From assembly GCF_030406045.1 (NCBI RefSeq), contig NZ_CP128988.1:407438-471437 (forward strand): a stretch of DNA of 64,000 nt, read 5' to 3'. The stretch is from Thiohalobacter sp. IOR34 (GTDB taxonomy: Bacteria; Pseudomonadota; Gammaproteobacteria; Thiohalobacterales; Thiohalobacteraceae). Position 1 is the first letter of the stretch. The number at the start of each line of letters is the position of its first letter. The notes below the pieces were generated by a model, which worked only from the letters and a program-made list of their open reading frames with translations, had not been told where the DNA came from and made no database searches. A program made the position numbers and the translations under genes. Shown piece by piece: positions 48,303 through 56,799 of this stretch.

Positions 48303-49286
48303 TCAGGCGGAATCGTCCGGCGGCGCTGCCAGCGAACGGCCGCAGTGCGGGCAGACCCCCAGCTCGCTGCATTCCGCCTGCTGCAGGATGCGGATCGCCT
48401 CCTCCTTCTTCAGGCCCAGCTCCTTGCGTGCTGCGTCCAGCTCGGCGGCCTCCTCGCGGGTCAGCATGCCGTCCTCCAACGCCTCGTCGACCTGGGTCAG
48501 GTATGCCTCACGGCGCCGTTTCAGCTCCTCGGTGAAGGAGGAGGCGAGGATGCCGGTGGGCAGGGCGATCATGCCCACGCCGATGATGGCCACGCTGGCG
48601 CCGAACAGCTTGCCCAGGTTGGTGACGGGGGTGACGTCACCGTAGCCGACCGTGGTCAGGGTGGCGACCGCCCACCACATGGCGGCGGGGATGCTGCCGA
48701 AGGCCTCTGGCTGTTGTTCGTGTTCGGCCAGATAGATGCCGCTGGCGGAGAACACCAGTAGCACGAGGAGGATGAAGAAGGTGGCGCCGAAGGCGTGCGA
48801 TTCGTTGCGCAGTACCGTAAACAGCAGGTTCATGGCTGGCGAATAACGGGTCAGCTTGAAGATCCGGAACAGGCGGAAGACGCGCAGGAACAACAGGTCG
48901 ACCGAGGTCCAGAGCATGAGAAAGAAGGGCAGGATGGCCAGCAGGTCGATGATCGGTAACGGCGTCAGGGCATAACGCAGCCGTCCCTTGAGCGGATGCT
49001 GGAAGCGTGCCTCCGGCGCCTCCACGCAGGCCCACAGGCGCATGACGTATTCCACCGTGAACACCATGCCGGAGAAGAACTCGAAGCGTAGCAACTGCTC
49101 ATGGTAGCGCTGCTGCACCCAGTCGATGGATTCGAAGACATTGGCGATCACATTGAGCAGGATCAGCCCGATGAGGAAGACATCGATGGCGCGGTCCAGC
49201 GGCCGTACATAGCCGCTGGGTTCGAGAATCTGGTAGACGCGGCTGCGAAGGCGCTGTGTGCGGACGGATCCCAAGGCGGGCCTCAT
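48303..49286 (-). CDS. Voltage-gated-type potassium channel with C-terminal CxxC motif
   Basis: 327 residues with six predicted transmembrane helices. S4 carries regularly spaced positive residues (RVFRLFRIFKLTRY), and the pore helix is followed by the K+ selectivity filter TTVGYGD. The C-terminal cytoplasmic tail has a coiled-coil stretch (SFTEELKRRREAYL and EALEDGMLTREEAAEL) and ends with CSELGVCPHCGRSL, a zinc-ribbon-like or redox CxxC motif unusual for this family. Convergent with the GCS2-like gene. Confidence 0.93.
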   Translation of the reverse strand: MRPALGSVRTQRLRSRVYQILEPSGYVRPLDRAIDVFLIGLILLNVIANVFESIDWVQQRYHEQLLRFEFFSGMVFTVEYVMRLWACVEAPEARFQHPLKGRLRYALTPLPIIDLLAILPFFLMLWTSVDLLFLRVFRLFRIFKLTRYSPAMNLLFTVLRNESHAFGATFFILLVLLVFSASGIYLAEHEQQPEAFGSIPAAMWWAVATLTTVGYGDVTPVTNLGKLFGASVAIIGVGMIALPTGILASSFTEELKRRREAYLTQVDEALEDGMLTREEAAELDAARKELGLKKEEAIRILQQAECSELGVCPHCGRSLAAPPDDSA

Positions 49287-49351
49287 GATGGGTCGATGAA
49301 CTCAGTGTAGCGGCTCGGCGGGACGATTTCACGGTCTGCCGCCGCTGTGTC

Positions 49352-50056
49352 TCAGTGGATGTGCTGCAGGCAGTCGAGGATGTCCCGCGGTTCGAGCCGC
49401 CGGGTGTAATCGGTATCGGCGAAAGCCAGGCGGATCAGGCCGCTGCCATCGAGGACATAGGTGGCGGCGATCGGCAGCTGGTAGCTGTCGTCACCGTTGT
49501 AGGTGGGCAGTTCGACGCCGTAGTTGCGGTACACCGGGCGCAGCATCTCCGGCAGCGACAGCACCAGCCCGAAGCAGGAGGCCACCTCGTTGCCTCCATC
49601 GCTCAGCACGTCGAAGTCGAGTCCCAGCTCGCGGGCCGTGGCTGTGGTCTGCTCGGGGGTCTGTGGCGAGATGGCCAGCAACTGGCCGCCGAAACGCCGG
49701 ATCAGCGGCAGAATCTTCTGCAGGGCCTGCAGTTCGGTGGAACAGTAGGGGCACCAGCTGCCGCGGAAGAAGGACAGCACCACGGGGCCCTGCTGCAGGC
49801 GCTGGGAGAGGCTGACCGGCTCGCCATGCTGGTTGGGCAGGGTGAAGTCCAGCGGGCGCATGCCCTCGCGCAGGCAGGTCGCCGCCACGTCGGAGTCGGC
49901 CATCTCGCGCATCGCCTCGCGCACCACTTCGGTAAGCGGCTGCGGGGACTCGCGGATGAAGCGCCGGAACAGTGCGTCCAGTTCGCTCTGCAGGCTGTCC
50001 GGGGCCGGCCTGGCGTGGGCGCGGACATGCGGATCGCTGCCGGGTTCGCTGCTCAA
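49352..50056 (-). CDS. Peroxiredoxin-like AhpC/TSA family protein
   Basis: 234 residues from a TTG whose first base is 50056, with AGGAG eight bases upstream; a GTG nine codons earlier (50083) lacks a ribosome-binding site and lies next to element B. After a helical N-terminal region comes a thioredoxin fold: LDFTLPNQHGEPVSLS, then VVLSFFRGSWCPYCSTELQ with a redox CPYC, and a conserved Pro later (QLPIAATYVLD). The CxxC makes it closer to the PRX-like/AhpC-TSA group than to classic 2-Cys peroxiredoxins. Substrate unknown. Confidence 0.87.
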   Translation of the reverse strand: MSSEPGSDPHVRAHARPAPDSLQSELDALFRRFIRESPQPLTEVVREAMREMADSDVAATCLREGMRPLDFTLPNQHGEPVSLSQRLQQGPVVLSFFRGSWCPYCSTELQALQKILPLIRRFGGQLLAISPQTPEQTTATARELGLDFDVLSDGGNEVASCFGLVLSLPEMLRPVYRNYGVELPTYNGDDSYQLPIAATYVLDGSGLIRLAFADTDYTRRLEPRDILDCLQHIH

Positions 50057-50093
50057 GGCATGGTCTCCTGTGACGGGGTGCACCGGTAGATAC

Positions 50094-50363
50094 TAGGGCC
50101 TGTTAACACTATCCCAATGGGTTCTGCTGGGACTCTTTTTCCGTCCAGCAAGGCAGAATGAGCGAAATGTAGTCAGTCTACATGAGCGAATGATAACGCC
50201 GCTGGGCGGAAAAAGAGCCCCAGCCCTCCGGGTTGCGCCTGAAAAAGCGCCACTCCGCGTTGCTCGTCGTTCATTTGGAGTCACCAAACCTCTCTCCTCG
50301 CGCCTTGATTGGCGCTTTTTTCAGGTGCAACAGAGCCCATTGGGATAGTGTTAACAGGCCCTA
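50094..50363. mobile_element. Element B: 270-bp TA-flanked cruciform element with 28-bp perfect terminal inverted repeats
   Basis: Bases 50094-50121 (beginning TAGGGCCTGTTAACACTATC) and 50336-50363 are perfect inverse complements. Arm 1 pairs 50127-50149 with 50201-50223 (CTGGGACTCTTTTTCCG type stem) and its loop has a small ATGTAG/CTACAT hairpin. Arm 2 pairs 50232-50251 (GTTGCGCCTGAAAAAGCGCC) with 50311-50331. Same three-way-junction layout as elements A and C. Its last TA (50362-50363) is also the first TA of element C1. It lies upstream of the peroxiredoxin-like gene; no coding capacity. Confidence 0.87.
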
Positions 50364-50622
50364 AGACAAACGATAACAAAGCCTCATTCAGAGCTTGCCA
50401 GGCGCCCCGGATCAAGGCGTGCTCCGCAGGGAATGGCCCGCCCTTGCCAAGGGGCACAACGCAGAGCCGGGGCGCCTGGCAAGCTCCCTGCGGGCGGGCC
50501 TCTGGACGGCCATCCGCAACGTTGCAATGGCTTGACAGGGAATCACCCTGCCGGCGCCATTGCGCCTTGCGGGCTGATCGTCCAGAGACCCGCTGAATGA
50601 GGCTTTGTTATCGTTTGTCTTA
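50362..50622. mobile_element. Element C copy 1: 261-bp cruciform element with 30-bp perfect terminal inverted repeats
   Basis: Bases 50362-50391 (beginning TAAGACAAACGATAACAAAG) and 50593-50622 are perfect inverse complements. Arm 1 pairs 50392-50410 (AGCTTGCCAGGCGCCCCGG) with 50467-50485 over 19 perfect pairs. Arm 2 pairs 50496-50508 (GGGCCTCTGGACG) with 50579-50591. It is followed by GTAAC. With element B it fills the 646-base gap between the peroxiredoxin-like gene and the M14 gene; the remaining ~80 bases before 50703 must hold that gene's promoter. Confidence 0.9.
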
Positions 50623-50702
50623 GTAACTATAACGCCGATGGCGGCGGCTTGCAGGTGGGCTGGTGTACCATAGCCGTTGCCAGTGCCAGTGCGGGAGCGC
50701 CC

Positions 50703-51710
50703 ATGCTGCAAATTCTCGAATCCCTGCCGGAGGGCCTGCTTCAGGCCGAGGCGGGGGAACTGCTCGAACTGCTCGGTGGCCCCACCCTGCTGCACCTGCC
50801 GGGCCGCCAGCCCCGGCCGCTGTTCGTCTCGGTGCTGTTGCACGGCAACGAAGATACCGGTTTCTGCGCCCTGCGCGAGCTGCTGCGCGCCTACCAGGGG
50901 CGGGATCTGCCGCGGGCCCTGTCGGTGTTCCTCGGCAATCTGCCGGCCGCGGCGCGCGGCCTGCGCCGGCTCGAGGGCCAGCCCGACTACAATCGGGTCT
51001 GGCCCGGTTCCGACAGTCACGGCCTGCCGGAACATGCCATGATGCGCAGGATCTGCGAGGAGATGGAACGGCGCCAGCCCTTCGCCGCCATCGACGTGCA
51101 CAACAATACCGGCCTGAATCCCCACTACGCCTGCATCAACCGCATCGATCACCGCTTCCTGCATCTGGCCACCCTGTTCTCGCGCACCGTGGTCTACTTC
51201 ACCCGGCCGCGGGGCGTGGCCTCGCAGGCCTTTGCCCGCCTCTGTCCCGCAGTGACCGTGGAATGCGGCCGGCCCGGCCAGGAACACGGCGTGGCGCATG
51301 CCCGCGACTATCTCGACGCCTGTCTGCACCTGTCGCAGATCCCGGTGCATCCGGTGGCGGCGCACGACGTCGATCTGTTTCACAGCGTGGTCACGGTCAA
51401 GGTGCCGGCCGGCCTCAGTTTCGGTTTTGGACAGGGGGATGAGGTCGACATCGATTTTCTGCCCGATCTCGACCACCTCAACTTCCGCGAACTGCCGGCC
51501 GGCACCGCACTGGCCCGGGTGCACCGTCGCCAGGCACGGCTGGAGGCCTGGAACGAGCGCGGCCGCGATGTCGGCGATGCCTATTTTCGTATCGAGGACG
51601 GCCAACTGCGCACCCGCCGGCCGGTGATGCCGTCCATGTTCACTCTCGATGCCCGGGTGGTGCGCCAGGACTGCCTCGGCTACCTGATGGAGCGCTATGA
51701 ACTGATGTAG
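50703..51710 (+). CDS. M14-family metallopeptidase / succinylglutamate desuccinylase-like amidohydrolase
   Basis: 335 residues from the ATG at 50703. Zinc ligands His and Glu are in VLLHGNEDTG, and the third ligand His is in IDVHNNTGLNPHYACIN. A downstream acidic residue in AVTVECGRPGQ fits the catalytic Glu. This places it in the AstE/aspartoacylase group of M14, which cleaves N-acyl amino acids or peptides. No arginine-succinyltransferase genes are near, so the substrate is open. It is bracketed by elements C1 and E1. Confidence 0.85.
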   Translation: MLQILESLPEGLLQAEAGELLELLGGPTLLHLPGRQPRPLFVSVLLHGNEDTGFCALRELLRAYQGRDLPRALSVFLGNLPAAARGLRRLEGQPDYNRVWPGSDSHGLPEHAMMRRICEEMERRQPFAAIDVHNNTGLNPHYACINRIDHRFLHLATLFSRTVVYFTRPRGVASQAFARLCPAVTVECGRPGQEHGVAHARDYLDACLHLSQIPVHPVAAHDVDLFHSVVTVKVPAGLSFGFGQGDEVDIDFLPDLDHLNFRELPAGTALARVHRRQARLEAWNERGRDVGDAYFRIEDGQLRTRRPVMPSMFTLDARVVRQDCLGYLMERYELM

Positions 51711-51732
51711 CCGTTGCCGGCGCAGAAAACCG

Positions 51733-51912
51733 GAATGGCCACGGAACCCACGAAATTTTTCCTGGCAACGGAAGACGCGGAAATTCGAATGGCCACGAAA
51801 CCCACGAAAAAATCCATGTCAGGGACCCGCGTTTCGCACAGCTCCCTCAATAAATATCGTCCGTGTTTTCCGTGGCCATAGGCTTTTTCGTGGGTTTCGT
51901 GGCCATAAATCA
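51733..51912. repeat. Family E palindromic repeat (copy E1)
   Basis: Long imperfect palindrome built of GGCCACGAAACCCACGAAA and its inverse TTTCGTGGGTTTCGTGGCC, separated by a core with CATGTCAGGGACCCGCGTTT and ATATCGTCCGTGTTTTCC. The core recurs in inverted orientation in E2 (54351-54415). It accounts for nearly all of the 225 bases between the M14 gene and the next gene. Confidence 0.8.
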
Positions 51913-51935
51913 TTCCGTGTCTATCTAGGTGACGC

Positions 51936-53021
51936 ATGCACATTCTTTGTTGCATAACCCCGCACGGTTTCGGTCATGCGGCGCAGACCGCGGTGGTGGT
52001 GAACGCCCTGCGCCAACGCGTGCCGGGGCTGCGCCTCAGCCTGCAGACGACGGTGCCGGAATGGTTCCTCGCCAGCCGTATCGAGGGGCCCTTCGAGCTG
52101 CATCCAGAGGCTACCGATTTCGGTTTGCTGATGGATTCCGCGCTGGACATCGATCTCGAGGCCAGTGCCCGGGCCTATGCCCGGCAGCATGCCGAGTGGT
52201 CGCAGCGGCTGGCGGCGCAGGTGGATTTCCTCCGCCGCCTGGAGCCTGACCTGGTGCTGGCCAACGTCCCCTGCCTGCCGCTGCTGGCGGCCCGCCAGGC
52301 AGGGTGTCCCGCCGTGGCCCTCTGTTCCCTCAACTGGCTCGGCATCTACCGCCACTACTTCGCCGGGCGGCCGGAGGCCCCGGCGGTACTGGCGCAGATG
52401 CGCACGGCCTATCAGTCCGCCGATGTCTTCCTGGCCCCGGAACCGGCCATGCCCATGCCGGAGCTGGACGGGGTGCGTCCGATCGGGCCACTGGCGCGGC
52501 TTGGCCGCCGGCGGCGGGAGGCGATCGATGCCCGCTTCGGCCTGGCGCCGGATGCGCGGTTGGTGCTGGTCGCCCTCGGTGGTGTCGGGGCACGGCTGCC
52601 GGTGGGGCGCTGGCCGCGGCAGCCGGACGTGCATTACCTGGTGCCGGCGGCCTGGGGGGTAGCGCATCCCCAGGCAATACCTCTGGAGAGTCTGGAAATG
52701 GACTTCAGTGATCTGCTGGCCAGTGCCGATGCCCTGCTCGGCAAGTGCGGCTATGGAACGGTCGCCGAGTGTGCCTGCAATGCCACGCCGCTGCTCTATA
52801 TCCCGCGTCCGGAATGGCCGGAGGAGCCTTGGCTGCTCGATTGGCTGCGGCGCCACGGCAACGCCGAGCCGGTAGCGCGCGAGCAGCTGGAGGCGGGGGG
52901 ACCGGCTGAGGCCCTGACACGGCTCTGGGCCCAGCCACGGTCGCGGCCGCCGCGGCCGGATGGGGCCGGGCAGGCGGTGGCGCAGTTGATGGCCCTGCTG
53001 GGGATGGGCGGGGGGCAATGA
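51936..53021 (+). CDS. GT-B fold glycosyltransferase-like protein
   Basis: 361 residues. The N-terminal ILCCITPHGFGHAAQTAVVV resembles the start of UDP-glycosyltransferases of the MurG/GT28 type (glycine-rich GxGH loop). The C-terminal half has the nucleotide-sugar-binding-like LLASADALLGKCGYGTVAEC and LLYIPRPEWPEEPWL. No membrane segment. Acceptor and donor unknown. The ATG follows a GTGACGC sequence with no strong ribosome-binding site. It is followed by soxXA after 81 bases, but no functional link is evident. Confidence 0.78.
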   Translation: MHILCCITPHGFGHAAQTAVVVNALRQRVPGLRLSLQTTVPEWFLASRIEGPFELHPEATDFGLLMDSALDIDLEASARAYARQHAEWSQRLAAQVDFLRRLEPDLVLANVPCLPLLAARQAGCPAVALCSLNWLGIYRHYFAGRPEAPAVLAQMRTAYQSADVFLAPEPAMPMPELDGVRPIGPLARLGRRRREAIDARFGLAPDARLVLVALGGVGARLPVGRWPRQPDVHYLVPAAWGVAHPQAIPLESLEMDFSDLLASADALLGKCGYGTVAECACNATPLLYIPRPEWPEEPWLLDWLRRHGNAEPVAREQLEAGGPAEALTRLWAQPRSRPPRPDGAGQAVAQLMALLGMGGGQ

Positions 53022-53102
53022 GCCGAGGCTTGAGCGAGATCAAACCGCCGCTGCGCCGGGCATGGAGAATGGAGGACAGGATCCGGAAAAGGGAGGGGCG
53101 CC

Positions 53103-54296
53103 ATGAACCTGGGCAGTCGCATGAGTCTCCTGCTGGTGGCGCTGTTGAGCGTGCCCACGGTGCAGGCCGGCCGTTACGTCCCCTGGCAGGCCGAGGGGCT
53201 GAGCATCCCCCGGCCGCTGGGTGGCCTGCAGGGTGATCCGGCACGCGGTCGGGCGGTGGTCATCGACAGCCACCAGGGCAACTGCCTGGCCTGCCACCGG
53301 CTGCCGATAGCGGACCAGCCCTTCCAGGGCAACCTGGGTCCACCCTTGGCCGGCATCGGCGCGCGACTCAGTCCGGGGGAGCTGCGCCTGCGGGTCGCCG
53401 ACGAACGGCGCCTCAACCCGGAGACGGTGATGCCCCCCTTCCATGTCGATCCGCGCAGTCTCAACCAGGTCGCCTTCGCCGTGGAGGGGCAGACCTTCCT
53501 CAGTGCCCAGCAGGTGGAGGACGTGGTCGCCTATCTCTCGACCCTGACCGAGCCGGGCGAGGCCGGGACGCCGCCTGTCGCTGCATCTCCGGGGAACGGC
53601 CTGCATTCCGGCTACGACTACCTGAAACCCGAGACCCGCGCCATGCAGGACGACGAGTTCGCCAATCCCGGCATGCCGACCGTCGACCGGGGCCGGCGGC
53701 TGTTCAATGCCGAGGGCGAGAACGGCAAGAGCTGCGCCAGTTGTCACGGTGAGGACGGTGAGGGGCTGGACCCGGCGCGCATCGCCAGCTACCCGGTCTA
53801 CGACCCGGACAGCGGCCGGCCGCGCACCCTGCAGGAACAGATCAACATCTGCTGGGAGGACCAGCTCGACAACATCCCCTACGTCTATGACTGTACCGAG
53901 CTGGTGGCCCTGGAGGCTTTCGTCCGCCACCGGGCGCGAGGCACCCCGGTGCAGGTCGATATCGACGGGCCGCTGCGGCCCTTCTACGAGGCCGGCCGCA
54001 AGCTCTACCATACCCGTTTCGGTCAGGCGAACCTGGCCTGCACCCACTGCCACGATCTGCATGCCGGCCAGTGGCTGCGCGGCCAGCAGTTGACCCAGGG
54101 ACAGAGCAACGGCTTCCCGGAATACCGCCTGGGCAGCGGCCGCATCACCAGCCTGCAGCGGCGGTTCTCGGAATGCTTCCGTTCCTTCCGTGCCGAACCC
54201 TTCGAGCCGGGTTCGCAGGCCTATATCGATCTGGAGGTATACGTGAATGCGCGCGGCAACGGCCTGAAGATCGAGACCCCGGCGGTGCGCTACTGA
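53103..54296 (+). CDS. Fused SoxX-SoxA sulfur-oxidation c-type cytochrome
   Basis: 397 residues with GGGAGG upstream and a signal peptide (MSLLLVALLSVPTVQA). The SoxX part (about 25-150) has heme motif CLACH (61-65) and the distal Met in ETVMPPFHV (Met110). After a short linker, the SoxA part (about 166-397) has heme motifs CASCH (211-215) and CTHCH (313-317), a probable disulfide pair Cys250/Cys264, and Cys358 in RRFSECFRS, the expected persulfide-modified heme ligand. SoxXA attaches thiosulfate to SoxYZ in the periplasm. SoxX and SoxA are normally separate chains. No soxYZ, soxB or soxCD is in the window, so partners must be elsewhere. Confidence 0.88.
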   Translation: MNLGSRMSLLLVALLSVPTVQAGRYVPWQAEGLSIPRPLGGLQGDPARGRAVVIDSHQGNCLACHRLPIADQPFQGNLGPPLAGIGARLSPGELRLRVADERRLNPETVMPPFHVDPRSLNQVAFAVEGQTFLSAQQVEDVVAYLSTLTEPGEAGTPPVAASPGNGLHSGYDYLKPETRAMQDDEFANPGMPTVDRGRRLFNAEGENGKSCASCHGEDGEGLDPARIASYPVYDPDSGRPRTLQEQINICWEDQLDNIPYVYDCTELVALEAFVRHRARGTPVQVDIDGPLRPFYEAGRKLYHTRFGQANLACTHCHDLHAGQWLRGQQLTQGQSNGFPEYRLGSGRITSLQRRFSECFRSFRAEPFEPGSQAYIDLEVYVNARGNGLKIETPAVRY

Positions 54297-54322
54297 GCAA
54301 GGCGTGGCCTGGGGACAGGGGG

Positions 54323-54448
54323 ATAGCCACGAAACCCACGAAATCCACGAAAAGGCGGAAAACACGGACGATATCTATTGAGGGAACTGCGCGAAACGCG
54401 GGTCCCTGACATGGATTTTTTCGTGGATTTCGTGGGTTCCGTGGCCAT
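54323..54448. repeat. Family E palindromic repeat (copy E2)
   Basis: ATAGCCACGAAACCCACGAA at the left and TTTCGTGGGTTCCGTGGCCAT at the right form the stem (split here as TTTCGTGGG and TTCCGTGGCCAT). The core ACACGGACGATATCTATTGA and CGGGTCCCTGACATGG is the inverse of the E1 core. It directly abuts element C2. Confidence 0.8.
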
Positions 54449-54452
54449 ATAC

Positions 54453-54713
54453 TAAGACAAACGATAACAAAGCCTCATTCAGAGCTTGCCAGGCGCCCCG
54501 GATCAAGGCGTGCTCCGCAGGGAATGGCCCGCCCTTGCCAAGGGGCACAACGCAGAGCCGGGGCGCCTGGCAAGCTCCCTGCGGGCGGGCCTCTGGACGG
54601 CCATCCGCAACGTTGCAATGGCTTGACAGGGAATCACCCTGCCGGCGCCATTGCGCCTTGCGGGCTGATCGACCAGAGACCCGCTGAATGAGGCTTTGTT
54701 ATCGTTTGTCTTA
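54453..54713. mobile_element. Element C copy 2 (one mismatch to copy 1)
   Basis: Same 261-bp length, orientation and sequence as copy 1 (50362-50622), differing where I can see only at 54672 (A for T). That substitution breaks one pair of arm 2 (CGACCAGAG versus CGTCCAGAG). Flanks differ from copy 1: ATAC on the left, GTATC on the right. It lies in the 450-base gap between the convergent soxXA and lipA genes; the gap otherwise contains E2 and no gene. Confidence 0.9.
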
Positions 54714-54746
54714 GTATCATGACCCGGCTTTGCCCTTGCTCTGCGG

Positions 54747-55685
54747 CTATCGGTCGAGGACGCCCGCCGCCTGCAGGTCGGCGTGGTAGGAGGAGCGCAC
54801 CATGGGGCCGCTGGCGACCTGGCTGAAGCCCAGTGCCTCGCCGGCCTCGCGCAGCCGCTCGAACTCCTCCGGGGTCACGAAGCGGGCCACCGGCAGGTGA
54901 TGCAGGCTGGGCTGCAGGTACTGGCCCAGGGTGAGCATCTCGACGTCATGGGCGCGCAGGTCACGCATCACCGCCTGCACCTCGTCCAGATCCTCGCCCA
55001 GCCCCAGCATCAGCCCGGACTTGGTGGGTACCGTCGGGTGCTCTGCCTTGAAGCGCTGCAGCAGCTGCAGCGACCAGCTGTAGTCGGCCCCGGGGCGGGC
55101 CTGTCTGTACAGCCGGGGGACGGTCTCCAGGTTGTGGTTGAACACGTCCGGCGGTGCGGCGTGGAAGATCTCCAGGGCCCGGTCCATGCGGCCGCGGAAG
55201 TCGGGCACCAGGACCTCGATGCGGGTCTCCGGGTTCAGTTCACGGACCGCCTCGATGCAGGCGACATAGTGGGCGGCACCGCCGTCACGCAGGTCGTCGC
55301 GGTCGACCGAGGTGATGACCACGTAGCCGAGGCCCATGGCGCGGATGGTCTCGGCCAAGTGGCGCGGTTCGTTCGGGTCCAGCGGTTCGGGCCGGCCATG
55401 GGCGACGTCGCAGAAGGGGCAACGGCGGGTACAGATGTCGCCCATGATCATGAAGGTCGCGGTGCCGTGGCCGAAACATTCGCCGAGATTGGGGCAGGAG
55501 GCCTCCTCGCAGACGGTGTGCAGCCGGGCTTCGCGCAGCACCCGCTTCAGCCGCTGGACCTCGGGGCTGGCCGGGGATCTGGCGCGGATCCAGGCCGGCT
55601 TGCGCGGCGGTCGGGTGGTGGGCTCGATCTTGATCGGGATGCGGGCCGTCTTGGCGGCACCGCGCTGGTGTCTGTCGTCGCTCAT
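54747..55685 (-). CDS. lipA: Lipoyl synthase
   Basis: 312 residues. Radical-SAM enzyme inserting two sulfurs into octanoyl groups on GcvH and 2-oxoacid dehydrogenase E2. The auxiliary cluster ligands are in [12 protein letters not shown], the radical-SAM cluster in CTRRCPFC, and the C-terminal serine motif is VRSSYHAD. Its ATG overlaps the lipB stop by four bases, so octanoyl transfer and sulfur insertion are made together. Confidence 0.98.
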   Translation of the reverse strand: MSDDRHQRGAAKTARIPIKIEPTTRPPRKPAWIRARSPASPEVQRLKRVLREARLHTVCEEASCPNLGECFGHGTATFMIMGDICTRRCPFCDVAHGRPEPLDPNEPRHLAETIRAMGLGYVVITSVDRDDLRDGGAAHYVACIEAVRELNPETRIEVLVPDFRGRMDRALEIFHAAPPDVFNHNLETVPRLYRQARPGADYSWSLQLLQRFKAEHPTVPTKSGLMLGLGEDLDEVQAVMRDLRAHDVEMLTLGQYLQPSLHHLPVARFVTPEEFERLREAGEALGFSQVASGPMVRSSYHADLQAAGVLDR

Positions 55686-56344
55686 GGGGTGGGGTTCGCT
55701 GGCTGCGAGGCATTCGCGGGGCGGATAGTGTAGCCCAGCCGCTCGGCGAGATGCGACTCCAGCCGTGCCGCAACCTCGGCCAGGGAGAGGGAAATCCCCA
55801 GCGCGCGGAGTTGGGTGACGGCCATCCCGGGATGACCGCAGGGATTGATGCGGCGGAAGGGCTCCAGATCCATGTCCACGTTCAGCGCCAGGCCGTGGTA
55901 GCTGCGGCCGCGCTTCACCCGCAGGCCCAGGGCGGCGATCTTGGCCTCGCCGACATAGACTCCGGGGGCGTCGCGGCGGGCCCGGGCCTTGATCCCCTCT
56001 CCGGCCAGCAGGTCGATCACCGCCTGTTCCATATACCGCACCAGCTGTTGCACGCCCAGCCCGCGGCGGCCGATGTCGAGCAGCAGATAGGCGACCAGCT
56101 GCCCGGGACCGTGATAGGTGACCTGGCCGCCGCGGTCGATGGCCACCACCGGGATGTCGCCCGGTGCCAGCAGGTGTTCGGCTTTGGCGTTCAGTCCCAG
56201 GGTGAACACCGGCGGGTGCTCCAGCAGCCAGAGCTCGTCCGGGGTGTCGTCTTCGCGTTCAGCGGTGAAACGCTGCATGGCCTGCCAGGTGGCCTGGTAG
56301 TCGGCGAGGCCGAGGTGGCGGCGAAGGAGAAGGGGCTCGGGCAT
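55682..56344 (-). CDS. lipB: Octanoyltransferase
   Basis: 220 residues. It transfers octanoate from acyl carrier protein to lipoyl domains. Conserved motifs are [29 protein letters not shown] and the catalytic Cys in [10 protein letters not shown]. It lies 12 bases downstream of the ybeD-like gene and is overlapped by lipA (ATGA), as in many gammaproteobacteria. Confidence 0.97.
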   Translation of the reverse strand: MPEPLLLRRHLGLADYQATWQAMQRFTAEREDDTPDELWLLEHPPVFTLGLNAKAEHLLAPGDIPVVAIDRGGQVTYHGPGQLVAYLLLDIGRRGLGVQQLVRYMEQAVIDLLAGEGIKARARRDAPGVYVGEAKIAALGLRVKRGRSYHGLALNVDMDLEPFRRINPCGHPGMAVTQLRALGISLSLAEVAARLESHLAERLGYTIRPANASQPANPTP

Positions 56345-56356
56345 CGCGGCCAGCGG

Positions 56357-56626
56357 TCAAAGGACCATCAGGATCTCGTCGTCGGCCGTCAGCTCACGGT
56401 ACAGGGCATCGAGCTGTTCGCGGCTGGTGGCGCGGATCCGCACCGTCACCGACAGGTAGTTGCCCTTGCCGCTGGCACGGGTGCTGACCGCGCCCTCGCC
56501 GAGATCGGGCACATGCCGGCGCACCAGGGTCACCACATGGGCCTCGAAGTGCTCGCTGTGGCGGCCCATGACCTTGACAGGGAAGTCACAGGGAAACTCG
56601 ATCGGGCTGTCGGCGCTGTCGGTCAT
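56357..56626 (-). CDS. ybeD: YbeD family protein (DUF493)
   Basis: 89 residues, matching the E. coli YbeD length (87). ACT-like fold: IEFPCDFPVKVMGR at the N terminus and LDALYRELTADDEILMVL at the C terminus. Located, as usual, between dacA-side genes and lipB. Suggested to be regulatory for lipoate metabolism by synteny, without proven mechanism. Confidence 0.93.
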   Translation of the reverse strand: MTDSADSPIEFPCDFPVKVMGRHSEHFEAHVVTLVRRHVPDLGEGAVSTRASGKGNYLSVTVRIRATSREQLDALYRELTADDEILMVL

Positions 56627-56643
56627 GAGTCGGATTTTATGAT

Positions 56644-56795
56644 AGGGCCACGAAATCCACGAACGGAATCAAGATCGAACCGGGGTTTTGAATGGCTACG
56701 GAAGACCCGGTAAATATCCTCTGTGCCTTCCTTGGCGATAGATTTTTTCATGGGTTTCGTGGCCATTGAGAAATTCCGTGTCTTCCGTGGCCATG
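56644..56795. repeat. Family E palindromic repeat (copy E3)
   Basis: AGGGCCACGAAATCCACGAA at the left and a doublet of TTTCGTGGCCAT and TTCCGTGGCCAT at the right. The core contains GGTAAATATCCTCTGTGCC. It occupies the spacer between dat and ybeD. Confidence 0.75.
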
Positions 56796-56799
56796 AATC

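Noticed and set aside
53103-54296. Frameshift or assembly artefact joining soxX and soxA
   Set aside because: One continuous frame with an in-frame linker, only one signal peptide, and all heme ligands intact in both parts.
50362-54713. Composite transposon carrying soxXA between C1 and C2
   Set aside because: No transposase lies between or beside the copies; the elements look non-autonomous, so only recombination potential is claimed.
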